The notes under the pieces are model-generated. The model was not told where the DNA came from, did not search any database, and was given only the letters and a program-made list of their open reading frames with translations. From Bradyrhizobium sp. ORS 278 (GTDB taxonomy: Bacteria > Pseudomonadota > Alphaproteobacteria > Rhizobiales > Xanthobacteraceae), in NCBI RefSeq assembly GCF_000026145.1, contig NC_009445.1, positions 992,001 to 1,056,000 on the forward strand: 64,000 nt of DNA. The letters run 5' to 3'. A program made the translations under genes and the position numbers. Numbering within the stretch: the first letter of the stretch is position 1; each line of letters opens with the position of its first letter. Positions 32,190 to 40,542 of this stretch are shown here, in pieces.

Positions 32190-32609
32190 ATGTTCGTCAA
32201 CCGTCGCGACGTGCAAATCCAGTGGGGTGACTGCGATCCCGCCAATATCGTTTACTACCCGCGCTACTTCGCGATGTTCGATGATGCAACCTCGGTCATG
32301 TTCGAGGCGGCCGGCTTCTCCAAGCAGGACATCGTCCGCCGCTACGGGCTGGTCGGCATCCCCATGGTTGACACCCGCGCCAAGTTCTACATCCCCTCGA
32401 CCTATGGCGACTGGATCACGATCGAAAGCCGGGTCGAGAGCATCAAGCGCTCGTCCTTCGACGTCACCCACAAGGTGTTCAAGGGCGAGGCGCTTGCGAT
32501 CGAGGGTTTCGAGACGCGGGTGCTGGTCGGGCGCGATCCGGCCGATCCGGACAAGTTGAAATCGGCGCCATTTCCGGAGGAGATGCGGGCGAAATTCCTC
32601 GGCGAATGA
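32190..32609 (+). CDS. 4-hydroxybenzoyl-CoA thioesterase-like hotdog protein
   Basis: A 139-residue hotdog-fold thioesterase. WGDCDPANIVYYPRYF (about 11-26) contains the catalytic Asp of the 4HBT family (D-C-D-P-A-G/N-I-V). It should hydrolyse an aryl-CoA such as 4-hydroxybenzoyl-CoA, the expected product of side-chain beta-oxidation of p-coumarate, giving 4-hydroxybenzoate and recycling CoA. It lies after couA-couB-SDR, separated by two inverted repeats, and before couP. The ATG starts the standard MFVNRRDVQIQWGD N-terminus. Confidence 0.9.
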   Translation: MFVNRRDVQIQWGDCDPANIVYYPRYFAMFDDATSVMFEAAGFSKQDIVRRYGLVGIPMVDTRAKFYIPSTYGDWITIESRVESIKRSSFDVTHKVFKGEALAIEGFETRVLVGRDPADPDKLKSAPFPEEMRAKFLGE

Positions 32610-32693
32610 GGCGAAGGAATGGGTGCGACACGCGGCGGTCTTAAGGATGTTCAGCTGTCGTGCTTTGGTCGGATGGAGAGGCGTGATCTTCTC

Positions 32694-32723
32694 GTGTTCA
32701 ATGCTATGATCACGGTTGAACAC
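32694..32723. promoter_or_regulatory. Inverted repeat upstream of couP
   Basis: GTGTTCAA - N14 - TTGAACAC, perfect 8-bp arms, about 100 bp before the couP start. It does not match the GTTAT-N5-ATAAC box. The rest of this 215-bp spacer has a small frame at 32619 that lacks support. Confidence 0.4.
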
Positions 32724-32824
32724 ATGATCGGCCGGCCCAACTGGAAGGCGCCCTGGTTGAGGGCGGAACTGCAAACAGGATCGGCGGATCACGAGCTGAA
32801 CCGAAAAGATTGAGGGAGGATTTG

Positions 32825-33970
32825 ATGAGGAAGGCCTATCTGGCTGCGGCTGGCGTCATTGCGATGCTGGCGTCGGCGCCGGCGCTGGCGCAGACCAGCG
32901 AGATCACCATCGGCATCACCACGACCACGACGGGTCCGGGCGCAGCCCTCGGTATCCCCGAGCGCAACGCGCTGGAATTCGTGCCGAAGGAGATCGGCGG
33001 CGTACCGCTGAAGGTGATCGTGCTCGATGACGGCGGCGATCCGACCACGGCGACCACCAACGCCCGCCGCTTCGTGACGGAGTCGAAGGCCGACATCATC
33101 ATGGGCTCGGCGCTGACCCCGCCGACCATCGCGGTGTCCAACGTCGCCAACGAAGCCGGCATTCCGCATTTCGGCCTGGCGCCGTTCCCGGTCACCCCTG
33201 AGCGCACCAAATGGTCGGTAGTGATGCCGCAGCCGGTGCCGATCATGGGCAAGGTGCTCTACGAGCACATGAAGGCGCACAACATCAAGACCGTCGGCTA
33301 TATCGGCTATTCCGATTCCTACGGCGATCTCTGGTTCAACGATCTCAAGAACCAGGCCGTGCCGATGGGCATCACCATCGCCGACGAGGAGCGCTTCGCG
33401 CGTCCCGACACGTCGGTGACCGGCCAGGTGCTGAAGCTGGTCGCCGCCAATCCCGACGCGATCCTGGTCGGCGCTTCCGGCACCGCGGCGGCGCTGCCGC
33501 AGACCGAACTGCGCGAGCGCGGCTACACCGGTCTGATCTATCAGACCCATGGTGCGGCGAGCATGGACTTCATCCGCATCGCCGGCAAGGCGGCGGAGGG
33601 CGTGATCATGGCCTCGGGCCCGGTGATGTCGCCGGAAACGCAAGATGACAGCGCGCTGACCAAGAAGCCCGGCCTCGAGCTCAACAAGGCCTATGAGGCC
33701 AAGTACGGCCCGAACAGCCGCAGCCAGTTCGCCGGTCACTCCTTCGACGCGTTCGAGATCCTCAAGCGCGTCATCCCGGTGGCGCTCAAGACCGCGAAGC
33801 CCGGCACGCCGGAGTTCCGCGAGGCGATCCGCCAGGCGCTCCTGAGCGAGAAGGATCTCGCGGCCTCGCAGGGCGTCTACAACTTCACCGAAAAGGATCG
33901 CTCGGGCCTCGACGACCGCGCCCGCATCATCCTGACCGTGAAGGACGGCAAATACGTTCCCGCGAAGTGA
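32825..33970 (+). CDS. couP: ABC transporter substrate-binding protein (CouP-like)
   Basis: A 381-residue periplasmic binding protein of the branched-chain-amino-acid type (Peripla_BP_6), with a signal peptide (MRKAYLAAAGVIAML…ALAQ, about 1-23). Landmarks: EITIGITTTTTGPGAALGIPERNALEFVPKEIGG (N-lobe) and the DDGGDPTTATTNARRFV segment. CouP in R. palustris binds p-coumarate and related compounds; assignment here rests on locus synteny and family. The start ATG is preceded by GAGGGAGGA. The ABC permease/ATPase genes are on the opposite strand downstream, an unusual arrangement that needs two promoters. Confidence 0.9.
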   Translation: MRKAYLAAAGVIAMLASAPALAQTSEITIGITTTTTGPGAALGIPERNALEFVPKEIGGVPLKVIVLDDGGDPTTATTNARRFVTESKADIIMGSALTPPTIAVSNVANEAGIPHFGLAPFPVTPERTKWSVVMPQPVPIMGKVLYEHMKAHNIKTVGYIGYSDSYGDLWFNDLKNQAVPMGITIADEERFARPDTSVTGQVLKLVAANPDAILVGASGTAAALPQTELRERGYTGLIYQTHGAASMDFIRIAGKAAEGVIMASGPVMSPETQDDSALTKKPGLELNKAYEAKYGPNSRSQFAGHSFDAFEILKRVIPVALKTAKPGTPEFREAIRQALLSEKDLAASQGVYNFTEKDRSGLDDRARIILTVKDGKYVPAK

Positions 33971-33995
33971 GCGAACGGACCATAGCTTCGTTTGA

Positions 33996-34024
33996 GAAAG
34001 GCCGGCTCGGTGAGCCGGCCTTTC
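33996..34024 (+). terminator. Hairpin terminator after couP
   Basis: GAAAGGCCGGCTC - GGT - GAGCCGGCCTTTC: a perfect 13-bp stem with a 3-nt loop, 26 bp after the couP stop. No long T-run follows. It should separate couP from the shikimate-dehydrogenase-like gene. Confidence 0.75.
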
Positions 34025-34065
34025 GGCCATCTGGACGGAGCGTTTCTTTTTCTCGGAGGCCTGCG

Positions 34066-34872
34066 ATGATCTTCGCCCCCACCGGCGCCACCCGGCTCCA
34101 CATCATCATCGGCGATCCGATCGCGCAGGTGCGCGCGCCGGCCGGTGTCAGCGAAGCCTTCGCGGATCGCGAGAGCGACGCGATCCTGGTGGCTGTGCAA
34201 GTCGCGTCGGCCGATCTCGCCGACTTCCTGGCGACAATGACGCGGGTGAAGAATCTCGATGGCATCGTCGCCACGATCCCGCACAAATTCGCCTGCTACC
34301 GCGCTTGCGTCACGGCGACCGAGCGCGCGCACTTCATCGGCGCCGTGAACCTGATGCGGCGTGGTGCGAACGGCCGTTGGCATGGCGACATGGTCGACGG
34401 CCTCGGCTTCGTCGGCGCGGCGAAGGCGGCAGGCTTTGATCCGGCCGGTGTTCGCGCCTTGCAGATCGGGGCCGGCGGCGCCGGTTCGGCTATCGCGCTG
34501 GCCCTGATCGACGCCGGCGTGCGCGAGCTCGCCATTCACGACAGCGATGCAGGCCGTCGCGATGCCCTGATCGCGCGCCTCAACGAGCGCGGCAAAGGCC
34601 GCGCGGTCGTCGGCAGCACTGACGCGGATGGATTTGACATGGTCGCGAATGCGAGCCCGGCGGGCATGCAGTCCAGTGATCCCCTGCCCATCGACATGGC
34701 GACCGTCAGCCCGTCAGCCTATTGCGGCTGCGTCATCACCAAGCCGGAGGTGTCGCCGTTCATCGCCGCTGCACGAGAGCTTGGCTGCCTGACGGCGACC
34801 GGCATCGACATGTACCGGGCGCTGGAGCGTGTGATGGTCGACTTCCTGCTGTCGAAGGAGGCACCATCCTGA
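34066..34872 (+). CDS. Shikimate dehydrogenase-like oxidoreductase (AroE-fold), substrate unknown
   Basis: A 268-residue AroE-fold protein. It has ATIPHK (Lys near 73) and the NAD(P)-binding GAGGAGSAIALAL (about 136-148), plus GRWHGDMVDGLGF and a C-terminal GIDMYRALERVMVDFLL. The usual shikimate carboxylate-binding S-x-S is replaced (GDPIAQVRAP instead of G-x-P-I-x-H-S-x-S-P), and the GDNTDG motif reads GDMVDG, so ordinary shikimate is an unlikely substrate. The ATG at 34066 follows CGGAGG. It sits inside the aromatic uptake locus, between couP and the convergent ABC genes; a quinate- or aryl-linked alicyclic substrate is plausible but unproven. Confidence 0.85.
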   Translation: MIFAPTGATRLHIIIGDPIAQVRAPAGVSEAFADRESDAILVAVQVASADLADFLATMTRVKNLDGIVATIPHKFACYRACVTATERAHFIGAVNLMRRGANGRWHGDMVDGLGFVGAAKAAGFDPAGVRALQIGAGGAGSAIALALIDAGVRELAIHDSDAGRRDALIARLNERGKGRAVVGSTDADGFDMVANASPAGMQSSDPLPIDMATVSPSAYCGCVITKPEVSPFIAAARELGCLTATGIDMYRALERVMVDFLLSKEAPS

Positions 34873-34901
34873 GACGGCGCCGTCCCATCCAGCTGTCCGG
34901 C

Positions 34902-35627
34902 TCAGCTCGCCGCCGTCTCGGCAAAGCCGAGATAGCTCGCCGCGACGCGCTGGTCGGTCGCGATTTCCGAGGCTTTGCCGCTCAGCACGAACTCGCCGAG
35001 CTCCATGACATAGGCGCGGTCGGCGACCTTGAGCGCGGCCTTGGCGTTCTGTTCGACCAGCAGCACCGAGACGCCTTCCTCGCGCAGCTTGGCGACGATC
35101 TCGAAGATGCCGGCGACGATGATCGGAGCGAGGCCGAGGCTGGGCTCGTCGAGCATCAGCATCTTCGGCGAGCCCATCAGCGCGCGGCCCATCGCCAGCA
35201 TCTGCTGCTCGCCGCCGGACAGCGTGCCGGCGAGCTGCTTGCGCCGCTCCTTCAGCTTAGGGAACAGCGTGTAGACGTGCTCGAAGCCGCGCGCCGCATG
35301 CGCTTTCGACATTCTGAAGGCCCCAAGCTGCAGATTGTCCTCGACGTTCATGGTCGCGAACAGCTCGCGATGCTCCGGCACCAGGCAGAGGCCGCGCGCG
35401 ACGCGGTCCTCGATCTCGTAGCGGGCCAGGTCCTCGCCCAGGAAGGAGACGCGGCCCTTGAGCGGGAACACGCCCATGATGGCGCTGAGCAGAGTTGTCT
35501 TGCCGGCGCCGTTGGCGCCGATGATGGTGACGATCTCGTTCTCCACCACGGTGAGCGAGACCGAGCGGACCGCCTCGACCTTGCCGTAGGAGACGTGAGC
35601 GTCGGTGACTTCCAGCAGGGTGCTCAT
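34902..35627 (-). CDS. ABC transporter ATP-binding protein (LivF-type), cou system
   Basis: A 241-residue ATPase with Walker A GANGAGKTTLL (about 37-47), the signature LSGGEQQMLAMGRAL and Walker B LMLDEPSLGLAP, and the H-loop in LLVEQNAK. The N-terminus (STLLEVTDAHVSYGKVEAV) is the LivF form for branched-chain/aromatic-acid transporters. Its start overlaps the stop of the fused permease-ATPase gene upstream by 4 bp, so it ends the operon. It is convergent with the AroE-like gene, 29 bp away. Confidence 0.93.
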   Translation of the reverse strand: MSTLLEVTDAHVSYGKVEAVRSVSLTVVENEIVTIIGANGAGKTTLLSAIMGVFPLKGRVSFLGEDLARYEIEDRVARGLCLVPEHRELFATMNVEDNLQLGAFRMSKAHAARGFEHVYTLFPKLKERRKQLAGTLSGGEQQMLAMGRALMGSPKMLMLDEPSLGLAPIIVAGIFEIVAKLREEGVSVLLVEQNAKAALKVADRAYVMELGEFVLSGKASEIATDQRVAASYLGFAETAAS

Positions 35628-37393
35628 GCGGCGGCTCCGAGATACGCCTTGATCACCTCGGGATTGGTCTTGATCGCGGCTGGTGTGCCCTCGGCGATCT
35701 TGGTGCCGAAATCGAGCACCACGATGCGGTCGGCGAGATCCATGACGAAGCCCATGTCGTGCTCGACAAGCAGCACCGACATGCCGCCGGCGCGCAGATC
35801 GCGCAGCAGCGCGCCGAGGCGCTGCTTCTCCATGTGGCGCAGGCCGGCGGCGGGCTCATCGAGCAGCAGCAGCATCGGATCGACGCACAGCGCGCGGGCG
35901 ATCTCGACGATGCGTTGCTGGCCCAGGGACAGGGAGCCGGCGAGCTGGTGCATCTGGTCGCCGAGGCCGACGCGCTCGATCTGCCGCGCGGCTTCCGCGA
36001 GCAGCCTGGCCTCGTCGGCGCGGTCGAGCCTGAACATGCTGGACAGCGCGCCGGAATGGCCGCGCAGATGCGCGCCGATCGCGACGTTCTCGAGCACGGT
36101 CATGTCGGGCACCAGCTTGACGTGCTGGAAGGTGCGGGAAATGCCGAGCTTGACGACGTCCTGCGGCGGCGCGTTGCCGACGGCCTTGCCGAGCACCGAG
36201 ATGTTGCCGGAGGTCGGCGGCAGCACGCCGGTGATCAGATTGAAGGTCGTGCTCTTGCCGGCGCCGTTCGGCCCGATCAGCGCGACGATCTCGCGCGCCT
36301 GGACGTCGAACGAGACATTGTTGACCGCGACCACGCCGCCGAACTGTTTGCGGGCGTTGTCGACCTGCAAGAGCACGCTCGGCGTGCCCGCGGAGCGCTC
36401 GCGGGACGGCAGCTTGATCGTGGTGTCCGGCTTCTTGGCGGCAGGCTTGAACGGCAGCCGCGCCGTCAGCCACGGCCACAGGCCGGTCGGTGCGAGCTGC
36501 AGCAGGGTGACGAGCAGGATGCCGAACACGATGGTCTCGAGCTGGCCCTCGCCATGCAGCAGAAGCGGGAGATAGCTTTGCAGCACCTCCTTCAGGATCA
36601 CGACGATCGCCGCACCGAGCACGCCGCCCCAGACATAACCGGCGCCGCCGACCACGGCGACGAACAGATATTCGATGCCGGCCTGGGCACCGAACGGCGT
36701 CGGGTTCACGGCGCGGGTGAAGTGCGCATAGAGCCAGCCGGACAGGCCGGCGAGCACGGCCGCGTAGATGAACACCAGGAGCTTGGCGCGCGGCGAATAC
36801 ACGCCGAACGCTTCGGCAGCGATGTGGCCGCGGCGCAGCGCGCGGATGGCGCGGCCGGTGCGGGAGTCCAGCAGATTCATCGTCAGCAGGGCCGCGATTA
36901 GCACGGCGGCCCAGATCGCGAAATAGATCGTGCCGGGATCGAGCATCTTGAGGCTGCCGATCGACAGCGGCGGGATGCCGGAGACACCGTCGTTGCGGCC
37001 GAGAAAGGCGAGCTTGCTGAAGAGATAATAGAGGCCGAGACCCCAGGCGAGCGTGCCGAGCGGCAGGTAGTGACCGGACAGCCTGACCGTGACGAGGCCG
37101 AGCAGCACGGCAGCGACACCCGACACCAGCAGCGACAGCGGCAGTGTCAGCCACGGCGAGACGCCATACTGCGCCGACAGCACCGCGGTCGTGTAGGCGC
37201 CGAAGCCGACGAAGGCAGCCTGGCCGAACGAGGTGAGGCCGCCGACACCGGTCAGCAGCACCAGACCCATCGCCACCAGCGCGGACAGGCCGATATTGTC
37301 GAGCAGCACGATCCAGAACGGCGGCATGCCCGGGATGAACGGGATCGCCGCGACGAGGACGGCAAAGATGATGAGAGGCCAACGCTCGCGCAC
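35624..37393 (-). CDS. Fused ABC permease-ATPase (LivM-LivG type), cou system
   Basis: A 589-residue fusion. The N-terminal about 320 residues are a LivM permease (GVGGLTSFGQAAFVGFGAYT and the LLDSRTGRAIRALRRGHIAAEAFGV loop). The C-terminal about 250 residues are a LivG ATPase: Walker A GPNGAGKSTTFN near 373-384, signature LSLGQQRIVEIARAL, Walker B LLLLDEPAAGL, and LLVEHDMGFV. A short linker (PFKPAAKKPDTTIKLPSRERSAG) joins them. Such fusions occur in cou-type transporters, which makes the complex a homodimer-like assembly of this chain with LivH and LivF. It lies 3 bp after the LivH gene on the same strand. Confidence 0.93.
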   Translation of the reverse strand: MRERWPLIIFAVLVAAIPFIPGMPPFWIVLLDNIGLSALVAMGLVLLTGVGGLTSFGQAAFVGFGAYTTAVLSAQYGVSPWLTLPLSLLVSGVAAVLLGLVTVRLSGHYLPLGTLAWGLGLYYLFSKLAFLGRNDGVSGIPPLSIGSLKMLDPGTIYFAIWAAVLIAALLTMNLLDSRTGRAIRALRRGHIAAEAFGVYSPRAKLLVFIYAAVLAGLSGWLYAHFTRAVNPTPFGAQAGIEYLFVAVVGGAGYVWGGVLGAAIVVILKEVLQSYLPLLLHGEGQLETIVFGILLVTLLQLAPTGLWPWLTARLPFKPAAKKPDTTIKLPSRERSAGTPSVLLQVDNARKQFGGVVAVNNVSFDVQAREIVALIGPNGAGKSTTFNLITGVLPPTSGNISVLGKAVGNAPPQDVVKLGISRTFQHVKLVPDMTVLENVAIGAHLRGHSGALSSMFRLDRADEARLLAEAARQIERVGLGDQMHQLAGSLSLGQQRIVEIARALCVDPMLLLLDEPAAGLRHMEKQRLGALLRDLRAGGMSVLLVEHDMGFVMDLADRIVVLDFGTKIAEGTPAAIKTNPEVIKAYLGAAA

Positions 37394-37396
37394 GGC

Positions 37397-38437
37397 TCAA
37401 TCCTTCTCTTCTTCGACCGCGGGCGCGGCGAGCGAACGCAGCAGCAGGACCGGGATCAGCAGTGTGAAGACGATCACTTCCTTGAAGTTCGAGGCGTAGA
37501 ACGAGGAGAACGCCTCGACGATGCCAACGACGATCGCGGCCACGGCGGTCAGCGGATAGCTGATGAGACCGCCGATGATCGCGGCGATGAAGCCCTTCAG
37601 GCCGATCAGGAAGCCGGTGTCGTAATAGAGCGTCGTGATCGGGACGATCAGGATGCCGGAGAGCGCGCCGATGGTGGAGGCCAGCAGGAACGCGATCTGG
37701 CCGGACAGCGTGGTGCGGATGCCGACCAGGCGGGCGCCGAGCCGGTTGACGGCGGTGGCGCGCAGCGCCTTGCCGTACAAGGTCAAGCCGAAGAACAGCC
37801 AGAGGCCGATGATGAACGCAACGGTGATGCCGTAGACCGCCATGCCCTGGCCGGTGAAGCGGAGCGAGCCGAGCGTTGCGCTGGCGGTCAGGAGCGTCGG
37901 GCCGCGCTGCCCTTCGGCGCCGAAGAACAACAGGCCAAGGCCCTGCAGCGCGAGGTGGACGCCGACCGAGGCGATCAGCAGCACCAGCACCGAGGTGTGG
38001 GCGAGCGGCTGGAATACGATGCGGTACAGCGACAGGCCGATGCTCGCCACGATCATCAGCGACAGCACCAGGCTGACGCCCGCTGGCATGCGTTGGTCGG
38101 CAGCCCACATGCTGGCGAGCAGTACGACGACCGGAAAGGCGACGTGAAGGGCGAAGGCGCGCGCGATCTTTGGCGCGTGCAGCGTCTTGCGCATCGCATA
38201 GAGGTCAAAGGCAAAGGCGACGAGGCCGATCACGACCGCAAGCTTGGCGGTCCCGGGCATGCGGCCGGCGGCAAGCGAGGCGTAGGTGAGCGCGCCGTAG
38301 GTGACGAATTCGCCCTGCGGGATGAGGATGACGCGCGTGACGGCGAATACCAGCACCAGCGCCAGCCCGAGCAGGGCGTAGATCGCGCCGTTGGTAATGC
38401 CGTCCTGCAACAGGAACAGCAAGATCGTTGTGTTCAA
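37397..38437 (-). CDS. ABC transporter permease (LivH-type), cou system
   Basis: A 346-residue LivH permease with about nine hydrophobic segments and the family's ITNGAIYALLGLALVLVFAVTRVILIPQGEFVTYGALTYA start. Between the second and later helices there is an additional block of about 90 residues (about 63-150: AFDLYAMRKTLHAPKIARAFALH…) lengthening it relative to classical LivH (about 290-310). The start is a TTG with GGGGGAG 9 nt upstream, giving MNTTILLFLLQDG; longer in-frame starts run into the operator region and were rejected. First gene of the minus-strand ABC operon, divergent from couR. Confidence 0.88.
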   Translation of the reverse strand: MNTTILLFLLQDGITNGAIYALLGLALVLVFAVTRVILIPQGEFVTYGALTYASLAAGRMPGTAKLAVVIGLVAFAFDLYAMRKTLHAPKIARAFALHVAFPVVVLLASMWAADQRMPAGVSLVLSLMIVASIGLSLYRIVFQPLAHTSVLVLLIASVGVHLALQGLGLLFFGAEGQRGPTLLTASATLGSLRFTGQGMAVYGITVAFIIGLWLFFGLTLYGKALRATAVNRLGARLVGIRTTLSGQIAFLLASTIGALSGILIVPITTLYYDTGFLIGLKGFIAAIIGGLISYPLTAVAAIVVGIVEAFSSFYASNFKEVIVFTLLIPVLLLRSLAAPAVEEEKD

Positions 38438-38527
38438 GACAGGACGCTCCCCCTCAATGGTGACCGCACGCCGCGGGGTGCCTTGCGCCCGCGGCTGGTC
38501 GGAGCAGTTGAATGGCTGCCCGTGTTT

Positions 38528-38558
38528 GATATAGTGGATAACAATTATCGAATATAAT
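38528..38558. promoter_or_regulatory. Two tandem CouR-type boxes in the couR/ABC divergent promoter
   Basis: GATAT-AGTGG-ATAAC (38528-38542) and ATTAT-CGAAT-ATAAT (38544-38558), both near-matches to GTTAT-N5-ATAAC, 16 bp apart centre to centre. Between them also sits GATAA-CAA-TTATC (38537-38549). They lie 73 bp upstream of the couR ATG and 91 bp upstream of the permease start, ideal for auto- and operon regulation. Confidence 0.6.
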
Positions 38559-38630
38559 CTCAAGGCCGCTGTTCCGGCTGCGGCATTCGAGACCGAGGGA
38601 TGGAAGCAGAGATGAATTTGGCGGACCGCG

Positions 38631-39137
38631 ATGTCCGATAGCGCCAAGCCCGTCAGCAAGCGCGACAGCCGCCGGGAAGCTGCCGTAGCCGTCGAGGAGA
38701 CGCAAGCGGTCCAGCTCGGCGAGCTCTCGGATCTGCTCGGCTATGTGCTGAAACGGGCGCAGTTGAAGGTGTTCGAGGACTTCCTGCGCTGCGTTGCACC
38801 CTTGCAGCTGACGCCCGCGCAGTTCTCGGTGCTGCTGCTGCTCGACGCCAATCCCGGCCGCAACCAGACCGAGATCGCCAACACGCTCGGCATCCTCCGG
38901 CCCAACTTCGTATCGCTTTTGGACAGCCTGGAAGGCCGCGACCTCTGCATCCGCGTCCGCTCGGCCAATGACCGGCGCTCCCACATCCTGCTCCTCACCG
39001 AGAAGGGCAAGGGCGTGCTCGCCCGCGCCAAGAAGCTGGTGATGTCGAAGCACGAGGCGCGGCTGAACGAGCTGCTCGGCCCGGATGGGCGCGAGACGCT
39101 GCTGGCGATGCTGACCAAGATCGCGGAGGAGTTCTGA
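38631..39137 (+). CDS. couR: MarR-family transcriptional repressor (CouR-like)
   Basis: A 168-residue MarR protein with an N-terminal 25-residue extension, the dimer helix LSDLLGYVLKRAQLKVFEDFL, and the winged-HTH (TPAQFSVLLLLDANPGRNQTEIANTLGILRPNFVSLLDSLEGRDLCIRVRSANDRRSHILLLTEKGKGVL, about 61-130). CouR in R. palustris represses couAB and is relieved by p-coumaroyl-CoA; assignment here comes from its position at the end of the locus. The ATG at 38631 overlaps a 9-codon upstream frame (38612-38641). Divergent from the ABC operon. Likely targets are the GTTAT-N5-ATAAC boxes listed. Confidence 0.9.
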   Translation: MSDSAKPVSKRDSRREAAVAVEETQAVQLGELSDLLGYVLKRAQLKVFEDFLRCVAPLQLTPAQFSVLLLLDANPGRNQTEIANTLGILRPNFVSLLDSLEGRDLCIRVRSANDRRSHILLLTEKGKGVLARAKKLVMSKHEARLNELLGPDGRETLLAMLTKIAEEF

Positions 39138-39150
39138 AGGGGTGGCGCCC

Positions 39151-40431
39151 TCACTCGACCAGGATCACCCTGACGTCGTTGACGTTGGTCAGCGTCGGGC
39201 CGGTCTGCAGCAGACCGCCGGTGGCCGCGAAGAAGGCGGTGGCGTCGTTGTTGGCGAGATAGGCCGGCGGATCGAGCTTCTGGACCCGCATCGCCGCGAT
39301 GACCTCGGCATCGACCAGCGCGCCGGCCGGATCGGAGGCGCTGCCGCCGCCGCCATCGGCGCCGTCGGTGTCGCCGGCCAGCGCCGCGACGCCGTCCATG
39401 TCCTGGAGCAGGTCGGCGAGCGCGAGCGCATATTCCTGGTTCGGCCCGCCGCGGCCCTGGCCGCGGACGGTCACCGTGAGCTCGCCGCCGGAAATGATCG
39501 CCATGCGGCGGCCGAGCGAACGGGCCTCGCGTGCCAGCTTGGCGTGATCGGCGGCGACCTCTCGGGCCTCGCCTTCGAGATCGGCGCCGAGGTCGAGCAC
39601 GTCGTAGCCGGCGGCCTTCACGGCGGCCACGGCAGCCGCGAGCGAGCTCGCCGGGCGCGCGATCAGCTCGAACGAGGCGCGGGCGAAGGCGGGGTCGCCG
39701 GGCTTGCAGCTCTCATTGGCGGCATCGTCGAGCGCCCGCGCGATCGCCGGGTCGACCTCAAGCCTGTATTTGGCGACGATCGCGCGGGCATCCGCCAGCG
39801 TCGTCGGATCCGGCACCGTCGGCCCGGAGGCGATGGCGGAGGGATCGTCATGCGGTACGTCGGAGATCGCCAGCGTGACGATCTCGGCCTTCTGACCCGC
39901 CCGCGCCAGCCGACCGCCCTTGATCCGCGACAGATGCTTGCGGACGATGTTCATCTCGCCGATCGGCGCGCCCGAGCGCAGCAGCGCCCGCGTCAGCTGC
40001 TGCTTCTGCGCGAAGCTGACGCCATGCGCCGGCGCGACCCAGTTGGCGGAGCCGCCGCCGGAGATCAACACCAGCATCAGATCGTCGGCTTGGGCGGTCG
40101 CCGCCAATTGCAGGGTGTCGTCGGCGGCCTTCAGTCCGGCCTCGTCCGGCATCGGGTGGCCGGCCTCGATCACCTTGACGCGGCGGGTCGGCACGCCATG
40201 GCCATGGCGGGTGGTCGCAATGCCGACGAGCTTCGCCGGATCGACCCCCAGCGTGTCCAAGTAATGTCGCTCCGCCGCCACCGCCATCGCCGCCGCGCCC
40301 TTGCCAGCGGCGAGGCAGATGATCCGTCCCTTGGGCGACGCCGGCAGGAACGCAGGCAGCACCACGTCGGGATGGGCCGCGGCGACGGCGGCGTCGAAGA
40401 TGGCACGCAACAGTGGACGGCGGTCGATCAT
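39151..40431 (-). CDS. Glycerate 2-kinase / hydroxypyruvate reductase-like protein (MOFRL type)
   Basis: A 426-residue protein with an N-terminal DUF4147 domain (AAGKGAAAMA near 42-51; LVLISGGGSANWVAP near 121-135) and a C-terminal MOFRL domain (GGELTVTVRGQGRGGPNQEYALALA near 321-345; ALAGDTDGADGGGGSASDPAGA near 355-376). Family members phosphorylate glycerate to 2-phosphoglycerate; several were earlier named hydroxypyruvate reductase (TtuD). Convergent with couR, 14 bp away. No partner genes of a glyoxylate or tartrate pathway are adjacent, so its role in this locus is unclear. Confidence 0.9.
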   Translation of the reverse strand: MIDRRPLLRAIFDAAVAAAHPDVVLPAFLPASPKGRIICLAAGKGAAAMAVAAERHYLDTLGVDPAKLVGIATTRHGHGVPTRRVKVIEAGHPMPDEAGLKAADDTLQLAATAQADDLMLVLISGGGSANWVAPAHGVSFAQKQQLTRALLRSGAPIGEMNIVRKHLSRIKGGRLARAGQKAEIVTLAISDVPHDDPSAIASGPTVPDPTTLADARAIVAKYRLEVDPAIARALDDAANESCKPGDPAFARASFELIARPASSLAAAVAAVKAAGYDVLDLGADLEGEAREVAADHAKLAREARSLGRRMAIISGGELTVTVRGQGRGGPNQEYALALADLLQDMDGVAALAGDTDGADGGGGSASDPAGALVDAEVIAAMRVQKLDPPAYLANNDATAFFAATGGLLQTGPTLTNVNDVRVILVE

Positions 40432-40493
40432 CGAATTCCTGCAAGGCTGGAGGCGTCTCGTCTCCTTAGCCCGGCCAAGATGAAGAAGGCAAA

Positions 40494-40516
40494 CCCCGCA
40501 GGTCGAGCCTGCGGGG
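40494..40516 (-). terminator. Terminator downstream of the frameshifted binding-protein gene
   Basis: On the minus strand CCCCGCAGG - CTCGA - CCTGCGGGG followed by TTTGCCTTC, a 9-bp GC stem with a T-rich tail. It lies 27 bp past the stop. Confidence 0.75.
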
Positions 40517-40542
40517 CCATGTTCGCGCCGGCCGCCGGCGCC

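Noticed and set aside
32619..32813. 64-codon frame between the thioesterase and couP
   Set aside because: It contains the inverted repeat at 32694, lacks a ribosome site and has no recognisable motif.
35856..38108. 750-codon minus-strand frame overlapping the ABC permease genes
   Set aside because: Out of frame with two genuine genes and made of Arg/Pro/Ala-rich sequence.
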